64,000 bases of DNA from contig NZ_CP070491.1 of the NCBI RefSeq assembly GCF_016925495.1, forward strand, positions 4,166,001 to 4,230,000, in the 5' to 3' direction. Both the position numbers and the translations under genes were made by a program. Positions 46,571-61,205 of the stretch are shown piece after piece. Origin of the DNA: Methylococcus sp. EFPC2. GTDB taxonomy: Bacteria; Pseudomonadota; Gammaproteobacteria; Methylococcales; Methylococcaceae. Within the stretch, counting starts at the first letter, position 1. Every line of letters starts with the position of its first letter. A model generated the notes under the pieces. That model was not told the DNA's origin. It saw only the letters and a program-made list of their open reading frames with translations, and ran no database searches.

Positions 46571-46779
46571 GGGAAGTAGGCGGCGGGCTTTCCAGTGCCC
46601 TGGATAGGAGATCGCGGGAACCGCGAGGCTAGCAGTTCGCCGGCCGCTAGGTCAAAATGGCGCTTGCCCAAAGATCGGGCCGACGCCGTCCACCACTCCG
46701 TTCTGATCCATTTATCGATGTTGTCTCCTTTGTTGCCGGCACGCGGGTTCCGCGTTTGCGGCACTGCGCCTGGTACCGG

Positions 46780-47247
46780 ATGCAGATTCAATTGATCGCC
46801 GTGGGTCAGCGCATGCCCGATTGGGTGAGCGAGGGCTACGGGGAATATGCCAAGCGCCTGCCGCGCGAATGCGAGTTGCGGCTCAAGGAAATCGCACCCG
46901 GCCAGCGCGGCAAGAATGCCGATATCGCCCGGGCGATGGCCGACGAGGGGCAGAAGATGCTGGCCGCGATACCGGCCGGCGACCGCGTGGTGGCCCTGGA
47001 TTTGAGCGGACGGGAATGGTCCACGGAGCAGCTCGCCCACAGCTTGACCCGCTGGCTGGGCGACGGGCGCAATGTCTCCCTGCTGGTTGGAGGACCGGAC
47101 GGCCTAGCCGCCGAATGCCTGGCTCTGGCCGACGAGCGCTGGAAACTGTCGGCCTTGACCCTGCCGCATCCTTTGGTGCGCATACTCGTGGCCGAGCAAA
47201 TCTATCGGGCCTGGAGTATCCTGCAGCATCATCCCTATCATCGTTAG
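46780..47247 (+). CDS. rlmH: 23S rRNA pseudouridine-1915 N3-methyltransferase RlmH, 155 aa
   Basis: Starts [28 protein letters not shown] and contains [31 protein letters not shown] and [28 protein letters not shown], the SPOUT knot of RlmH. The length is exact for the family. It is separated from maf by 1 base. Confidence 0.95.
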   Translation: MQIQLIAVGQRMPDWVSEGYGEYAKRLPRECELRLKEIAPGQRGKNADIARAMADEGQKMLAAIPAGDRVVALDLSGREWSTEQLAHSLTRWLGDGRNVSLLVGGPDGLAAECLALADERWKLSALTLPHPLVRILVAEQIYRAWSILQHHPYHR

Positions 47248-47248
47248 C

Positions 47249-47842
47249 ATGAGCGGCCCTCAACTCATCCTCGCATCCGCCTCGCCCCGCCGGCGCGAAT
47301 TGCTCGCACAGATCGGCGTGAAATTCGACGTCTTTCCGCTAGCGCTGGCCGAGGTCCCGGAAGCCGGCGAATCGCCTGAGGCCTATGTCCGTCGGGTGGC
47401 ACGGGAAAAGGCCGAGGCGGGCTGGTCGGCGAGCGGTGCCACGCGGCCGGTGCTCGGCGCCGATACCGAAGTGGTGCTGGACGGCGAGATTTTCGGCAAG
47501 CCGCGCGATCTCGAGCACGGCGTGTGGATGCTGAAGCGATTGTCCGGGCGCGCGCACCGCGTGCTGAGCGCCGTGTCCTTATGCACGGACGGCGGGCACA
47601 GCCAGGTGCTCAGCGTCAGCGAAGTGAGCTTCCGCGATATCGCGGAAGCTGAAGTCCGCGCCTACTGGGCCAGCGGCGAGCCGCGAGATAAAGCCGGAGC
47701 CTACGCCATCCAGGGTCTGGGCGCGATTTTCGTACGCCACTTGAGCGGCAGTTATTCCGGCGTGATGGGTTTGCCCTTGTACGAAACCGCCGGCTTGTTG
47801 AGCCAGTCCGGCATTCCCATTCTGACCCCGGATTCCGCATGA
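47249..47842 (+). CDS. maf: Maf-family nucleoside triphosphate pyrophosphatase, 197 aa
   Basis: [23 protein letters not shown], then [18 protein letters not shown] and [32 protein letters not shown] are the Maf signatures. It hydrolyses non-canonical NTPs such as dTTP/UTP analogues. The stop overlaps the rng start by 4 bases (ATGA). Confidence 0.94.
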   Translation: MSGPQLILASASPRRRELLAQIGVKFDVFPLALAEVPEAGESPEAYVRRVAREKAEAGWSASGATRPVLGADTEVVLDGEIFGKPRDLEHGVWMLKRLSGRAHRVLSAVSLCTDGGHSQVLSVSEVSFRDIAEAEVRAYWASGEPRDKAGAYAIQGLGAIFVRHLSGSYSGVMGLPLYETAGLLSQSGIPILTPDSA

Positions 47843-49293
47843 GCGACGAAATTCTGATCAATGTCACGCCGCCGGAGACCCGCGTCGCGGTGGTCGAAAA
47901 CGGCGTCCTGCAGGACGTGATGATAGAGCGGGCGCGCAGCCGCGGGCTGGTGGGCAATATCTACAAGGGCCGGGTGTGCCGGGTCTTGCCAGGCATGCAG
48001 GCGGTGTTCGTGGACGTGGGGCTGGAGCGGGCGGCCTTTCTGCACGTGTCCGATCTCAACGCGGCGGAGCGCGAGAAAGCGGTCGACAATCAGATCGAGC
48101 TGGTGTTCCGGGAAGGGCAGGACCTGGTGGTCCAAGTGGTCAAGGATCCCATCGGCGCCAAGGGCGCGCGTTTGACCACGGAAGTCTCGGTGCCGTCCGT
48201 ATATCAAGTCTACATGCCTTACGCCAAGGTCAGCGGCGTTTCGCAACGCATCGAGTGCGACGCGGAGCGCGCGCGCCTTAGGGCCTGCGTGGAAGGTTTC
48301 CAGCGCGACCACAATACCGGCGGCTTCATCGTGCGCACCGCCGCGGAAGGCGTCGACGAGGCTGCCCTGCGCGCCGACATGCTGTTCCTGCAGAAGCTGT
48401 GGAATTCCATCGCCCAACGCATCAAGACCGTCAAGGTCAAGACCCTGCTGCACGAGGATTTGCCCTTGGCGATGAGGGTGCTGCGCGATCTGCACTGCAG
48501 CAAGGTGGAAAAGATCCGCGTCGATTCGCGCGAGACCTATTCCCGTCTGCTCAAGTTCGGCAAGGAGTTCGTGACGGAAACGGTGCCGCTGATCGAACAT
48601 TATTCCGGCGAACGGCCGCTGTTCGATCTCTATGGTGTCGAAGAGGAGATCCAGCGCGCCCTGGAGCGCAAGGTGGCGCTCAAATCGGGCGGCTACCTGA
48701 TCTTCGACCAGACCGAGGCCATGACCACGGTGGACGTCAACACCGGTGCCTTCGTCGGCGGCCGCAACCTGGAAGAGACCATCTTCAAGACCAATCTGGA
48801 AGCGGCGCAGACCATTGCCCGGCAGCTCAGGCTGCGCAATCTGGGCGGCATCATCATCATCGATTTCATCGACATGCAGGACGAGGACCACAAGCAGCAG
48901 GTGCTGCAGGCCTTGTCCAAGAGCCTGGAAAAGGATCACGCGAAGAACAGCATCAGCGAGGTCTCGGCGCTGGGCCTGGTGGAGATGACCCGCAAACGCA
49001 CGCGCGAGAGCCTGGAACATGTGTTGTGCGAGCCCTGCCCGACCTGCAGCGGACGCGGTATGCTGAAAACGGCCGAAACCGTGTGTCTGGAGATATTCCG
49101 CGAAATCATCCGCGAAGTCCGTCAGTACAACGTGCAGGAGCTGCTGGTGCTCGCCTCCAACGAGGTGGTCGAGCGCTTGCTGGACGAGGAGGCCGACATG
49201 CTGTCCGAGCTGGAAACCTTCCTGAACGTCACCGTCAAATTCCGCGCCGAGGCGCAGTACAACCAGGAGCAATACGATGTGGTCTTGCTCTGA
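47839..49293 (+). CDS. rng: Ribonuclease G, 484 aa
   Basis: S1 domain near the N-terminus ([31 protein letters not shown]), catalytic acids in [19 protein letters not shown] and IIIIDFIDM, and the zinc-link [11 protein letters not shown]. Without the long C-terminal tail of RNase E, the length fits RNase G. It matures 16S rRNA and degrades mRNA. It lies in the maf-rng-yhdP-nit-tldD run. Confidence 0.95.
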   Translation: MSDEILINVTPPETRVAVVENGVLQDVMIERARSRGLVGNIYKGRVCRVLPGMQAVFVDVGLERAAFLHVSDLNAAEREKAVDNQIELVFREGQDLVVQVVKDPIGAKGARLTTEVSVPSVYQVYMPYAKVSGVSQRIECDAERARLRACVEGFQRDHNTGGFIVRTAAEGVDEAALRADMLFLQKLWNSIAQRIKTVKVKTLLHEDLPLAMRVLRDLHCSKVEKIRVDSRETYSRLLKFGKEFVTETVPLIEHYSGERPLFDLYGVEEEIQRALERKVALKSGGYLIFDQTEAMTTVDVNTGAFVGGRNLEETIFKTNLEAAQTIARQLRLRNLGGIIIIDFIDMQDEDHKQQVLQALSKSLEKDHAKNSISEVSALGLVEMTRKRTRESLEHVLCEPCPTCSGRGMLKTAETVCLEIFREIIREVRQYNVQELLVLASNEVVERLLDEEADMLSELETFLNVTVKFRAEAQYNQEQYDVVLL

Positions 49294-49305
49294 TCCGTCC
49301 GGACT

Positions 49306-52300
49306 TTGCTGAAGCTCCTCCCGCATCTCGGGCGTGTGACGCGCTACGTATTGCTGAGTCTGCTGGTGGCCAGTGCCCTGGCGCTCAGTGTCATTCGTTT
49401 CTGGCTCATCCCTCAGGCGGCCGCTTACCGGGTGACTCTGGCGAGCGAAATCGCCAAACAGCTCGGCGCGCCGGTGGAAATCGGAACCCTGGCCGCCGAC
49501 ATGAGGGGCTTCGAGCCGGTGATCGTGCTGAAAGGCTTCAGCCTGCTTGATCCGACTTCCGGAGGACCGGCGCTGTCATTCGAGCGCTTGTGCGTGCGCC
49601 TCGATTTGCCTCGTACCGTGTTGAGCGGTCGGCCGGTCTGGCGCAGCTTGAGCCTGGAAGGCGCGCGTGTGGTGGTGCGGCGGGATGCCGAAGGTCGATT
49701 CGGCCTGCTCGGGGTGGCAGGAAGCGGGGGGCGGCCCGCTTGGCTGATGGCTCTCGGGCAGATCGAACTGCGGGATATCGAGCTGGGCTGGCGTGACGAA
49801 CGAACCGGCGACGCCACACGATGGTTGGGGCGCGCCGATTTTATGTTGGAGAACGAAGACGGCCGTCATGGGGTGAATATCACCCTGGATTTGCCGGTAG
49901 ATCTGGGCGGCAGGGTGGTTCTGGCGGGCGAGTGGCAGGGACTGCCCGAGCGGCTGGATGAATTGGATGGCCGGTTTTATGTGGCTGCCCAGGGCTTGCG
50001 TCCGGGGGCTATCGAGGTACCGGTCGATTTCCCATGGCGGGTACGAGGGGGCAGTGTCGATTTCGCCTTGTGGGGCGAGGTGCGGGACGGCCAGCCGAGC
50101 CAGATCGCGGGCCGGCTGACTGCGCTCAAGGCGGCCTTGGCTCATCATGCCGCCGAACCAGCGGAGGAACACAGCCTGGTCCTGAACCGGCTGCAAGGCG
50201 ATTTTCTGTGGCAGGCGACGAAGAGCGGTTGGCAAGCGGACTTCAAGGGCGTGCGGCTGGCCTTGTTCGACCAGCCGGTCGCCCCGGTCGATCTGGCCCT
50301 GGCCTACGAGTCGACCGGAACCGGAAGCGAGCCGGTGCTGCGCGCGGCAGCGACGCGAGTGTCCCTCGACGACTTGCGCGTGCTGCTGGATGCCTTGCCG
50401 CTGCTGAATGAGGAAAGCCGCGCGCGTGTGAGGGCGCTCGCCCTTCAAGGCGAACTCAGCGATGTCCGGCTGGCCTATACCAGCCGGACGGAGTGGGCCT
50501 TATGTACGCGTTTTGACCAGTTCGGTGCGAAGGCACTCGACGGTTTGCCGGGCGGCCGCGGTCTGAGCGGCTCTCTCTGCGGCAACGATAGGCACGGTCG
50601 GCTTCGGCTGGCGTTGCGCGACAGCGAGCTGGGTTTTAGAACCCTATGGCCCAAAGACTTGCACCTATCCACCCTGGACGGCGAACTGGGTTGGCGCCAG
50701 GACGACGAAGCATGGTCGCTGAACGGCGAGGTGTCGAAAGCGAGCGCGCCGGGACTGAATCTGGCCGGGCGTTTTCTGCTGGTATTGCCCAAGGACGGGA
50801 ACCGTTCGCCCTTCCTGAGCGTGCGAGCCGGTTTGCGCGACGTGCATGCCGCGGCGATCCGCGACTATCTGCCCGTGGCCGTCATGCCGCGCCTGTCGGC
50901 AAATTGGTTGACCGAGGCTTTCGAGGCCGGGCGGGTTCCGCGCGCTGACTTCCTGTTCCACGGGTATTTGCGCGACTTCCCCTTCGCCAACGGTGAGGGT
51001 GTGCTCCAGGCCCAGGTACAAGCCGAGGGCATGGAGCTGGATTTCAATCCCGAGTGGCCGCATCTCTACGACGTACATGGCCTGATCGCGTTCCGCAGTC
51101 GGGGCATGGTGATCGAAGCCGACGCCGGCCGCATCGGCGATGCGCAGATACGCTCGGCGCATGCGGAAGTGGGCGATCTGGTCCGTGAAGACTGGCTGGC
51201 GATCACCGGCGAGGTGGAAACCACCGTTCCCCAGGCCATGCAATTCCTGAGCAGGACTCCGTTGCGGCGCATTCCCGAGCATTTGCTGAAAGCAGCCAAT
51301 CCGGCGGGTACGACGGCGATTTCGTTGAATTTGCAGGTGCCCATCAGCGAAGGGATGAGCGAGGTGAGAGTCGACGGCAGGGCGCGCCTGACGGATGCGG
51401 CCTTGGAACTACCCGCGCTGGGACTAACGCTTTCCCATATTCAGGGCGATCTGGGATTCCGCAACGAAGGGCTGGCGGCGCAGGGTATCCGGGCGCAGAT
51501 GCTGGACGAGCCCGTCGATATCACGGTCGAGCAGAGTCCCGGCGACATCCTGATCGGCGCGAACGGCCGGGTTGGAATCAAATCCTTGACCAAAACCTTC
51601 CCGGCACTCGGCGGACGGCGCATCGCCGGGCAGGCGGCTTATCGCCTCGAACTGGCCATTCCGGAAACCATGGATGCCAGCAGCCGCCCGTTCCGCATGC
51701 ATCTGGCTTCCGACTTGAACGGCCTGAGCCTGGAACTGCCGGCCCCCTTGGGCAAGATCGAGCGCTCGAAACGGGATTTTCAGTTGGATTTGCTGTTTCA
51801 GCAGGCCGGACGGTCGTCCCTGCAGGTGGCTTATGGCTCCGAACTCAAGGCGCGATTCGCGCTGGCAGATACGGCGCAAGGCCTGCAGGTAACGGGGGGG
51901 GAGCTTGCCGTGGGGGCGCCCTTGTCGCCACCTGGCGGCACGACGGGCTTACGCCTCCATTTCGATCTCCCCGAGCTTAACCTGGCGGCCTGGGCTACGG
52001 CACTGGACGGCGGCCAGACCGACAAAACGGCAGCGTTTCCGCTCGCGCCGGATGTCGTAGATATTTCCATAGACCGTTGTACGTGGGACGAAAAGGAACT
52101 GGGCCACCTTGATCTGCGTGGGAGCCGGTCCGATGACACCTGGCGCGGTACGCTGGACACGCTCTACGGCAAGGGGCGGTTCGAGCTTAATGTGCCGGAG
52201 TTCAGTCCGCCCAAATTGACGCTCGACCTCGATACGTTGAAGTGGCCGAAGCTGGCGCAGCCGATCGCGCCTGACGACGGCGGCGACGTCGATCCTTCCC

Positions 52301-53190
52301 GCTTGCCGGCCCTGAAACTGCGCAGCAAGCAGACGCTTTGGCAGGGCAGTGCGCTCGGAGTTTTGGACCTCGAGGCGGAGCGCTGGACCCAGGGCTTGAA
52401 TATCCGGCATTTGACGCTGGGCAGCAGCAATCACCAGCTCAAGCTCAAGGGGCGCTGGATGAAGGCCGAGACAGGCCCGGAAACGTCGTTGGACGGGAGT
52501 CTGGACGTAAAGGATATGGGGCGCTTCGTCGAGGAACTGGGCTATGGCCGGGAGATACGCGACACCGAATCCCATCTGCGTTTCAACCTGAATTGGCCCG
52601 GCGGACCGCAGCGGTTTTCCGCGGCGCGGGTGGCGGGGCATATCGACATGAAACTCGGTAAGGGCGGCTTGCTTCAGGTGGAGCCTGGGCTGGGACGAGT
52701 GATCGGCATGTTAAACTTGAGCACTTTGAGCCGCCGCTTACGCCTGGATTTCAGCGACATGTTCGGTAAGGGTCTGGCTTACGACAGCGTGGCAGGGCGG
52801 TTTACCCTCGGGGGCGGGCAGGCGCGGACGGAAAGTTTTCTGATCGAGGCCGCAGCAGCCAATATCTTCGTGAGTGGACGCGCCGGCTTGGTCGACAAGG
52901 ATCTCGACATGCAAATCGCCGTCGTGCCGCACACCTCGGTCGCCTTGCCGATCGCCGGAACCCTGGCCGGTGGACCTGCGGTCGGCGCGGCCGTGTTGCT
53001 GGCCCAGCGCCTGGTCGGCGATGAGGTCGATGCCATCACGGCCAGTCATTACGAGGTCTCGGGACCTTGGAACAGCCCCAGGGTGACCAACGAATCCGGG
53101 TACATGCCGATGGATATGATCAATCGCGCATGGTCGGGTCTTAAAGAATTGTCCGGTTTTGAATCACAAGAAGGAGAGCTACAACCATGA
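49306..53190 (+). CDS. yhdP: YhdP-family AsmA-like phospholipid-transport protein, 1294 aa
   Basis: One N-terminal membrane anchor (YVLLSLLVASALALSVIRFWLIP) is followed by a very long beta-rich periplasmic region ending in the AsmA-type domain (GKGGLLQVEPGLGRVIGMLNLSTLSRRLRLDFSDMFGKGLAYDSVAGRF, then the SGRAGLVDKDLDMQIAVVPHTSVALPIAG segment). The length matches E. coli YhdP. Such proteins form hydrophobic channels that carry phospholipid to the outer membrane. The first codon is TTG at 49306 (a GTG at 49336 is an alternative). Confidence 0.9.
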   Translation: MLKLLPHLGRVTRYVLLSLLVASALALSVIRFWLIPQAAAYRVTLASEIAKQLGAPVEIGTLAADMRGFEPVIVLKGFSLLDPTSGGPALSFERLCVRLDLPRTVLSGRPVWRSLSLEGARVVVRRDAEGRFGLLGVAGSGGRPAWLMALGQIELRDIELGWRDERTGDATRWLGRADFMLENEDGRHGVNITLDLPVDLGGRVVLAGEWQGLPERLDELDGRFYVAAQGLRPGAIEVPVDFPWRVRGGSVDFALWGEVRDGQPSQIAGRLTALKAALAHHAAEPAEEHSLVLNRLQGDFLWQATKSGWQADFKGVRLALFDQPVAPVDLALAYESTGTGSEPVLRAAATRVSLDDLRVLLDALPLLNEESRARVRALALQGELSDVRLAYTSRTEWALCTRFDQFGAKALDGLPGGRGLSGSLCGNDRHGRLRLALRDSELGFRTLWPKDLHLSTLDGELGWRQDDEAWSLNGEVSKASAPGLNLAGRFLLVLPKDGNRSPFLSVRAGLRDVHAAAIRDYLPVAVMPRLSANWLTEAFEAGRVPRADFLFHGYLRDFPFANGEGVLQAQVQAEGMELDFNPEWPHLYDVHGLIAFRSRGMVIEADAGRIGDAQIRSAHAEVGDLVREDWLAITGEVETTVPQAMQFLSRTPLRRIPEHLLKAANPAGTTAISLNLQVPISEGMSEVRVDGRARLTDAALELPALGLTLSHIQGDLGFRNEGLAAQGIRAQMLDEPVDITVEQSPGDILIGANGRVGIKSLTKTFPALGGRRIAGQAAYRLELAIPETMDASSRPFRMHLASDLNGLSLELPAPLGKIERSKRDFQLDLLFQQAGRSSLQVAYGSELKARFALADTAQGLQVTGGELAVGAPLSPPGGTTGLRLHFDLPELNLAAWATALDGGQTDKTAAFPLAPDVVDISIDRCTWDEKELGHLDLRGSRSDDTWRGTLDTLYGKGRFELNVPEFSPPKLTLDLDTLKWPKLAQPIAPDDGGDVDPSRLPALKLRSKQTLWQGSALGVLDLEAERWTQGLNIRHLTLGSSNHQLKLKGRWMKAETGPETSLDGSLDVKDMGRFVEELGYGREIRDTESHLRFNLNWPGGPQRFSAARVAGHIDMKLGKGGLLQVEPGLGRVIGMLNLSTLSRRLRLDFSDMFGKGLAYDSVAGRFTLGGGQARTESFLIEAAAANIFVSGRAGLVDKDLDMQIAVVPHTSVALPIAGTLAGGPAVGAAVLLAQRLVGDEVDAITASHYEVSGPWNSPRVTNESGYMPMDMINRAWSGLKELSGFESQEGELQP

Positions 53191-54008
53191 CGAAAACGGT
53201 GTGCGCGGCGGTCCAGATGGCGTCCAGCCCCAACGTAGGCGCCAATCTGATCGAAGCTGGCCGGCTGGTGGCAAAGGCCGCCGAGCAAAAAGCCGGCTTA
53301 GTGGTCCTGCCTGAAAATTTCGCCATCATGGGGATGAGCGAAACCGACAAGCTGTCGGTCGCCGAGCCGGATGGCGCGGGGCCGATACAGGAATTTTTGA
53401 GCAAGACGGCTGAGAAGCACAAGGTCTGGCTGGTGGGCGGGACGATACCCGTGCAGGCCGGGGCGGGCAAGGTCAGGGCGACCACCCTCGTGTTCAACTC
53501 GCGTGGCGAACGGGTCGGCCGTTACGACAAGATTCATTTGTTCGATGTCGACGTACCCGGCAGCAACGAACAATACCGCGAATCCAACACGATCGAGCCA
53601 GGCGAACAGGCTTTGGTGGTCGATACGCCGTTCGGCCGCTTGGGCGTGGCCATATGTTACGACCTGCGTTTCCCTGAACTGTTTCGCCAACTGGCGGATC
53701 ATGGCATGGACATACTGGCGGTCCCGGCCGCGTTCACCGCGCGTACCGGCGCGGCGCACTGGGATATCCTGGTCCGCGCGCGAGCCGTGGAGAACCTCTG
53801 CTACACCATAGCCAGTAATCAGGGTGGGTTTCACGTAAACGGCCGGGAAACCTATGGTCACAGCATGATCGTCGATCCCTGGGGTAAGGTTTTGGCGTCC
53901 CAGCCCAGCGGTTCCGGCGTCGTGGTGGCCGAAGTCGATTCGGAGCAACTGACGAAGGTTAGAATCACTTTTCCGGCGCTCCACCATCGCCGATTGTATT
54001 GCCGATGA
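53187..54008 (+). CDS. Nitrilase-superfamily amidase (Nit1 / deaminated glutathione amidase type), 273 aa
   Basis: Catalytic triad Glu43 (LVVLPENFAIMG), Lys115 (RYDKIHLFD) and Cys157 (VAICYDLRFPELFR). The strong DLRFPE and GAAHWDILVRARAVENLCY match the Nit1 branch that repairs deaminated glutathione. Start overlaps the yhdP stop (ATGA). It lies before tldD. Confidence 0.9.
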   Translation: MTKTVCAAVQMASSPNVGANLIEAGRLVAKAAEQKAGLVVLPENFAIMGMSETDKLSVAEPDGAGPIQEFLSKTAEKHKVWLVGGTIPVQAGAGKVRATTLVFNSRGERVGRYDKIHLFDVDVPGSNEQYRESNTIEPGEQALVVDTPFGRLGVAICYDLRFPELFRQLADHGMDILAVPAAFTARTGAAHWDILVRARAVENLCYTIASNQGGFHVNGRETYGHSMIVDPWGKVLASQPSGSGVVVAEVDSEQLTKVRITFPALHHRRLYCR

Positions 54009-54050
54009 TGGTACAGTGCGGATCAAATTCCTAATTCCGTGAGTACGACG

Positions 54051-55496
54051 ATGACCAACCTATCCTTGACCATTGCACGGCAAACCATACTCGAACCGGC
54101 CGGCCTGGTCTCTTCCGATCTCGACAAGGCCATGGGTCAGTTGCTGGGATCGAAAATCGACGCCGCCGACATCTATCTGCAGCACAGCCGTTATGAGTCC
54201 TGGGGTCTGGAGGATGGCATCGTCAAGGAAGCGAGTCACAGCATAGAACAGGGCGTCGGAGTGCGGGCGGTGGCGGGAGAAAAAACCGGCTTTGCCTATA
54301 GCGACGAAATCGCCCTGCCTGCGCTGTTGGAGGCGGCCAAAAGCGCGCGAGCCATCGCTCACGGCGGACAAAATGAACGCATAGCGCTCAGCAACGCGGC
54401 GCGAGCGCCTGCCTTATATAGTCCCATCGATCCTCTGCAGTCTCTGCCCGAAGAGGAAAAAATCGATCTGTTGCGCCGACTCGACGAAGTGGCGCGGAAA
54501 ATCGATCCGAGGGTGGAGCAGGTAATGGTCAGCCTCGTGGGCGCTCATGACGTAGTCATGGTCGTGGATCAGGATGGTGTAATGCACGGCGACGTCCGCC
54601 CGCTCGTCAGGCTTAATGTCAGCGTCATCGTGCAGCAGAACGGACGGCGCGAGCAGGGCAGTCATGGCGGTGGGGCACGCAAGGACTATCGCTATTTTCT
54701 GGAGGACGGTCGGGCGGAAAGTTATGCCCGCGAGGCGGTAAGGCAGGCATTGATAAATCTGGATGCGGTCGATGCGCCAGCCGGCAGCATGACGGTTGTG
54801 CTCGGATCGGGTTGGCCCGGCGTCATGTTGCATGAGGCGGTCGGCCATGGTCTGGAGGGCGATTTCAACCGTAAGGGGACATCCGCGTTCAGCGGACGCA
54901 TCGGCGAGCGCGTGGCTTCTCCGTTATGCACCGTGGTGGATGACGGGTCGATTCCTGAACGACGCGGTTCGCTTAATATCGATGACGAAGGTACGCCCAC
55001 TCAATCCACCGTACTCATCGAAAAGGGCATACTCAAGGGCTATATGCAGGACAAGTTGAACGCCCGCCTGATGAACGTCAAACCTACGGGTAACGGACGT
55101 CGGGAGTCGTATGCCCACTTGCCGATGCCGCGCATGACGAACACATTTATGCTGGCGGGAGAACACGATCCCGACGAAATCATCGCTTCCGTGAAGACGG
55201 GGCTTTATGCGCGCAATTTCGGCGGCGGTCAGGTCGACATCACATCCGGCAAGTTCGTTTTCTCGACGAGCGAGGCTTATCTGATCGAAAATGGAAAAAT
55301 CACTCGGCCCGTTAAGGGCGCAACCCTGATCGGCAACGGTCCGGACGTGATGAATCGGGTCAGCATGGTCGGCAATGATCTGGCTTTGGATAGCGGCGTG
55401 GGGAGTTGCGGCAAGGAGGGCCAAAGCGTGCCAGTGGGCGTAGGTCAGCCCACTTTGCGTATCGATGGCATCACGGTAGGTGGTACGGCCGTTTGA
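54051..55496 (+). CDS. tldD: Metalloprotease TldD, 481 aa
   Basis: The zinc motif HEAVGH is at residues 261-266 and the conserved SCGKEGQ near the C-terminus provides the likely Cys ligand. [19 protein letters not shown] is the family signature. The 481-residue length equals E. coli TldD when starting at ATG 54051; a GTG at 54039 is possible. TldD works with TldE (PmbA), which is not in the window, to process small proteins. Last gene before the rRNA operon. Confidence 0.93.
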   Translation: MTNLSLTIARQTILEPAGLVSSDLDKAMGQLLGSKIDAADIYLQHSRYESWGLEDGIVKEASHSIEQGVGVRAVAGEKTGFAYSDEIALPALLEAAKSARAIAHGGQNERIALSNAARAPALYSPIDPLQSLPEEEKIDLLRRLDEVARKIDPRVEQVMVSLVGAHDVVMVVDQDGVMHGDVRPLVRLNVSVIVQQNGRREQGSHGGGARKDYRYFLEDGRAESYAREAVRQALINLDAVDAPAGSMTVVLGSGWPGVMLHEAVGHGLEGDFNRKGTSAFSGRIGERVASPLCTVVDDGSIPERRGSLNIDDEGTPTQSTVLIEKGILKGYMQDKLNARLMNVKPTGNGRRESYAHLPMPRMTNTFMLAGEHDPDEIIASVKTGLYARNFGGGQVDITSGKFVFSTSEAYLIENGKITRPVKGATLIGNGPDVMNRVSMVGNDLALDSGVGSCGKEGQSVPVGVGQPTLRIDGITVGGTAV

Positions 55497-55537
55497 AGGA
55501 ATAGACACATCAATGTGACCAGCAGGTTACAAAGGTG

Positions 55538-55566
55538 TTGACAGTTGCTCATAAATTCTTCAGAAT
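55538..55566 (+). promoter_or_regulatory. rrn promoter P1 candidate
   Basis: TTGACA (55538-55543) and CAGAAT (55561-55566) are separated by 17 bases, with a GC-rich stretch after the -10, about 330 bases before 16S rRNA. Confidence 0.6.
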
Positions 55567-55688
55567 GCGCAGCTCTTCCGGTGAGGTGCTAGGCACTGAA
55601 GCGGGAGGGTGGGAGCGTTGAGGTTTTGCAGTGGGCTTAGGGAAGAGGGTTTTGGAGCTGGTTGGGTTTGCGGCTTCGGACGAAGGGG

Positions 55689-55716
55689 TTGACAGGGTGG
55701 TTGGGTGCTGTAAAAT
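55689..55716 (+). promoter_or_regulatory. rrn promoter P2 candidate
   Basis: TTGACA (55689-55694) and TAAAAT (55711-55716) with a 16-base spacer, about 180 bases before 16S. A second promoter downstream of P1 is usual for rRNA operons. Confidence 0.7.
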
Positions 55717-55753
55717 GAGCGGCTCTTGAACGGCACGGAGCTAACGGTGCCGG

Positions 55754-55766
55754 GTTCTTTAAAAAA
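55754..55766 (+). promoter_or_regulatory. boxA-like antitermination site in the 16S leader
   Basis: GTTCTTTAAAAAA resembles the boxA core (TGCTCTTTAACA). A closer match is in the 16S-23S spacer at 57735. Confidence 0.6.
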
Positions 55767-55783
55767 TTGATCAAATAATTTGT
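55767..55783 (+). other. RNase III processing stem of 16S rRNA, 5' arm
   Basis: TTGATCAAATAATTTGT is exactly complementary to 57470-57486 (ACAAATTATTTGATCAA). The pair flanks 16S and would form the 17-bp double strand cut during rRNA maturation. Confidence 0.8.
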
Positions 55784-55896
55784 GTGGGCGCTTGCGTTCG
55801 AATGCATTAAGCCAGTCTTAATAAATTTCGATGTGAGTGCGTAACACGCGCTTAGTCGATTCAAGATAAAGTCCAGGGTAACCTGGCAAAGCCATT

Positions 55897-57432
<1,536 letters not shown>

Positions 57433-57469
57433 TATAAGCTCGCTTCAATGCGGAGCGTAAGTGTCCACA

Positions 57470-57486
57470 ACAAATTATTTGATCAA
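57470..57486 (+). other. RNase III processing stem of 16S rRNA, 3' arm
   Basis: Exact complement of 55767-55783. Confidence 0.8.
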
Positions 57487-57498
57487 GACGAAGAGCTC

Positions 57499-57575
<77 letters not shown>

Positions 57576-57579
57576 TTGA

Positions 57580-57655
57580 GGGGTCATAGCTCAGCTGGGA
57601 GAGCGCCTGCCTTGCACGCAGGAGGTCGGGAGTTCGATCCTCCCTGACTCCACCA
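57580..57655 (+). tRNA. tRNA-Ala (anticodon UGC)
   Basis: Acceptor GGGGTCA pairs with TGACTCC (one G-U); the anticodon loop CTTGCAC gives TGC; CCA is encoded. Four bases follow tRNA-Ile. Confidence 0.97.
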
Positions 57656-57734
57656 TAACTCAAGTGATCGGCGATTGATGAGCCGCAAGCAGTATGAACC
57701 GAGTAATGCTTGCGAGTCATCATTTGTGGATGAC

Positions 57735-57747
57735 TGTTCTTTAACAA
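57735..57747 (+). promoter_or_regulatory. boxA antitermination site in the 16S-23S spacer
   Basis: TGTTCTTTAACAA matches the boxA consensus closely and lies just before the 23S processing stem. Confidence 0.75.
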
Positions 57748-57748
57748 T

Positions 57749-57764
57749 TTGGAAAACGTACACT
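57749..57764 (+). other. RNase III processing stem of 23S rRNA, 5' arm
   Basis: TTGGAAAACGTACACT is the exact complement of 60808-60823, beyond the 23S 3' end. Confidence 0.8.
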
Positions 57765-57863
57765 GTAATGCTCAGTGAAGATGGCCTTGAGCCATTGGAG
57801 CGAAAGCATAACACGCGAGATGTCAGCATTGCTGTATGACTTCAAACTTTTTGGGGTTATATG

Positions 57864-60756
<2,893 letters not shown>

Positions 60757-60807
60757 ATAACACCCAAACAGTTTGGTGAAAGCCAACAGGGTGTCTGACA
60801 TCCGCGA

Positions 60808-60823
60808 AGTGTACGTTTTCCAA
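60808..60823 (+). other. RNase III processing stem of 23S rRNA, 3' arm
   Basis: Exact complement of 57749-57764. Confidence 0.8.
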
Positions 60824-60886
60824 GACATCGACAAGGCCTAAGGCCTTGCCGATGAACAACAAAAGCTCCAAAAGCTTAACCAGTTT

Positions 60887-61002
60887 TGCCTGGTGGCCAG
60901 AGCGAGCGGGAACCACCCGATCCCATCCCGACCTCGGAAGTGAAACCGCTTAGCGCCGATGATAGTGTGGACCCCCATGCGAAAGTAGGGAACTGCCAGG
61001 CA
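60887..61002 (+). rRNA. rrf: 5S ribosomal RNA
   Basis: Starts TGCCTGGTGGCC and ends CTGCCAGGCA, which pair as the terminal stem. The internal GAAGTGAAACCGCTTAGCGCCGATG and ATGCGAAAGTAGGGAACTG segments are typical. About 116 bases. Confidence 0.96.
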
Positions 61003-61013
61003 CCTAACCCCTA

Positions 61014-61048
61014 AACCCCCGCTCTTAAAATCAAGACGGGGGTTTTTT
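61014..61048 (+). terminator. Rho-independent terminator of the rrn operon
   Basis: AACCCCCG (61014-61021) pairs with CGGGGGTT (61037-61044), followed by six T, 12 bases after 5S. Confidence 0.9.
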
Positions 61049-61144
61049 ATTGCGACGTCTTTTCTGGCACGAATAGAGAATCTCGGCGGAGTGATTTTAG
61101 AATTTCTCGGTAATTGCTTATGTGGGAAAATCGCTCGGCAAACC

Positions 61145-61160
61145 GAGATTTGAAAATCTC
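61145..61160. promoter_or_regulatory. Palindrome upstream of trpF
   Basis: GAGATTT-GA-AAATCTC is a perfect 7-bp inverted repeat 45 bases before the trpF ATG. No run of Trp codons or leader peptide is seen, so ordinary trp attenuation is unlikely. It may be an operator. Confidence 0.35.
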
Positions 61161-61205
61161 GCCCGGCACAAAGCCATAAATCACTAAAATCGACCATGCA
61201 CCGAC

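Larger units (their letters stand above)
55497..55896. other. rRNA operon leader region
   Basis: These 400 bases hold two promoter candidates, a boxA-like antitermination site and the 5' arm of the 16S processing stem; no protein gene is seen. Confidence 0.7.
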
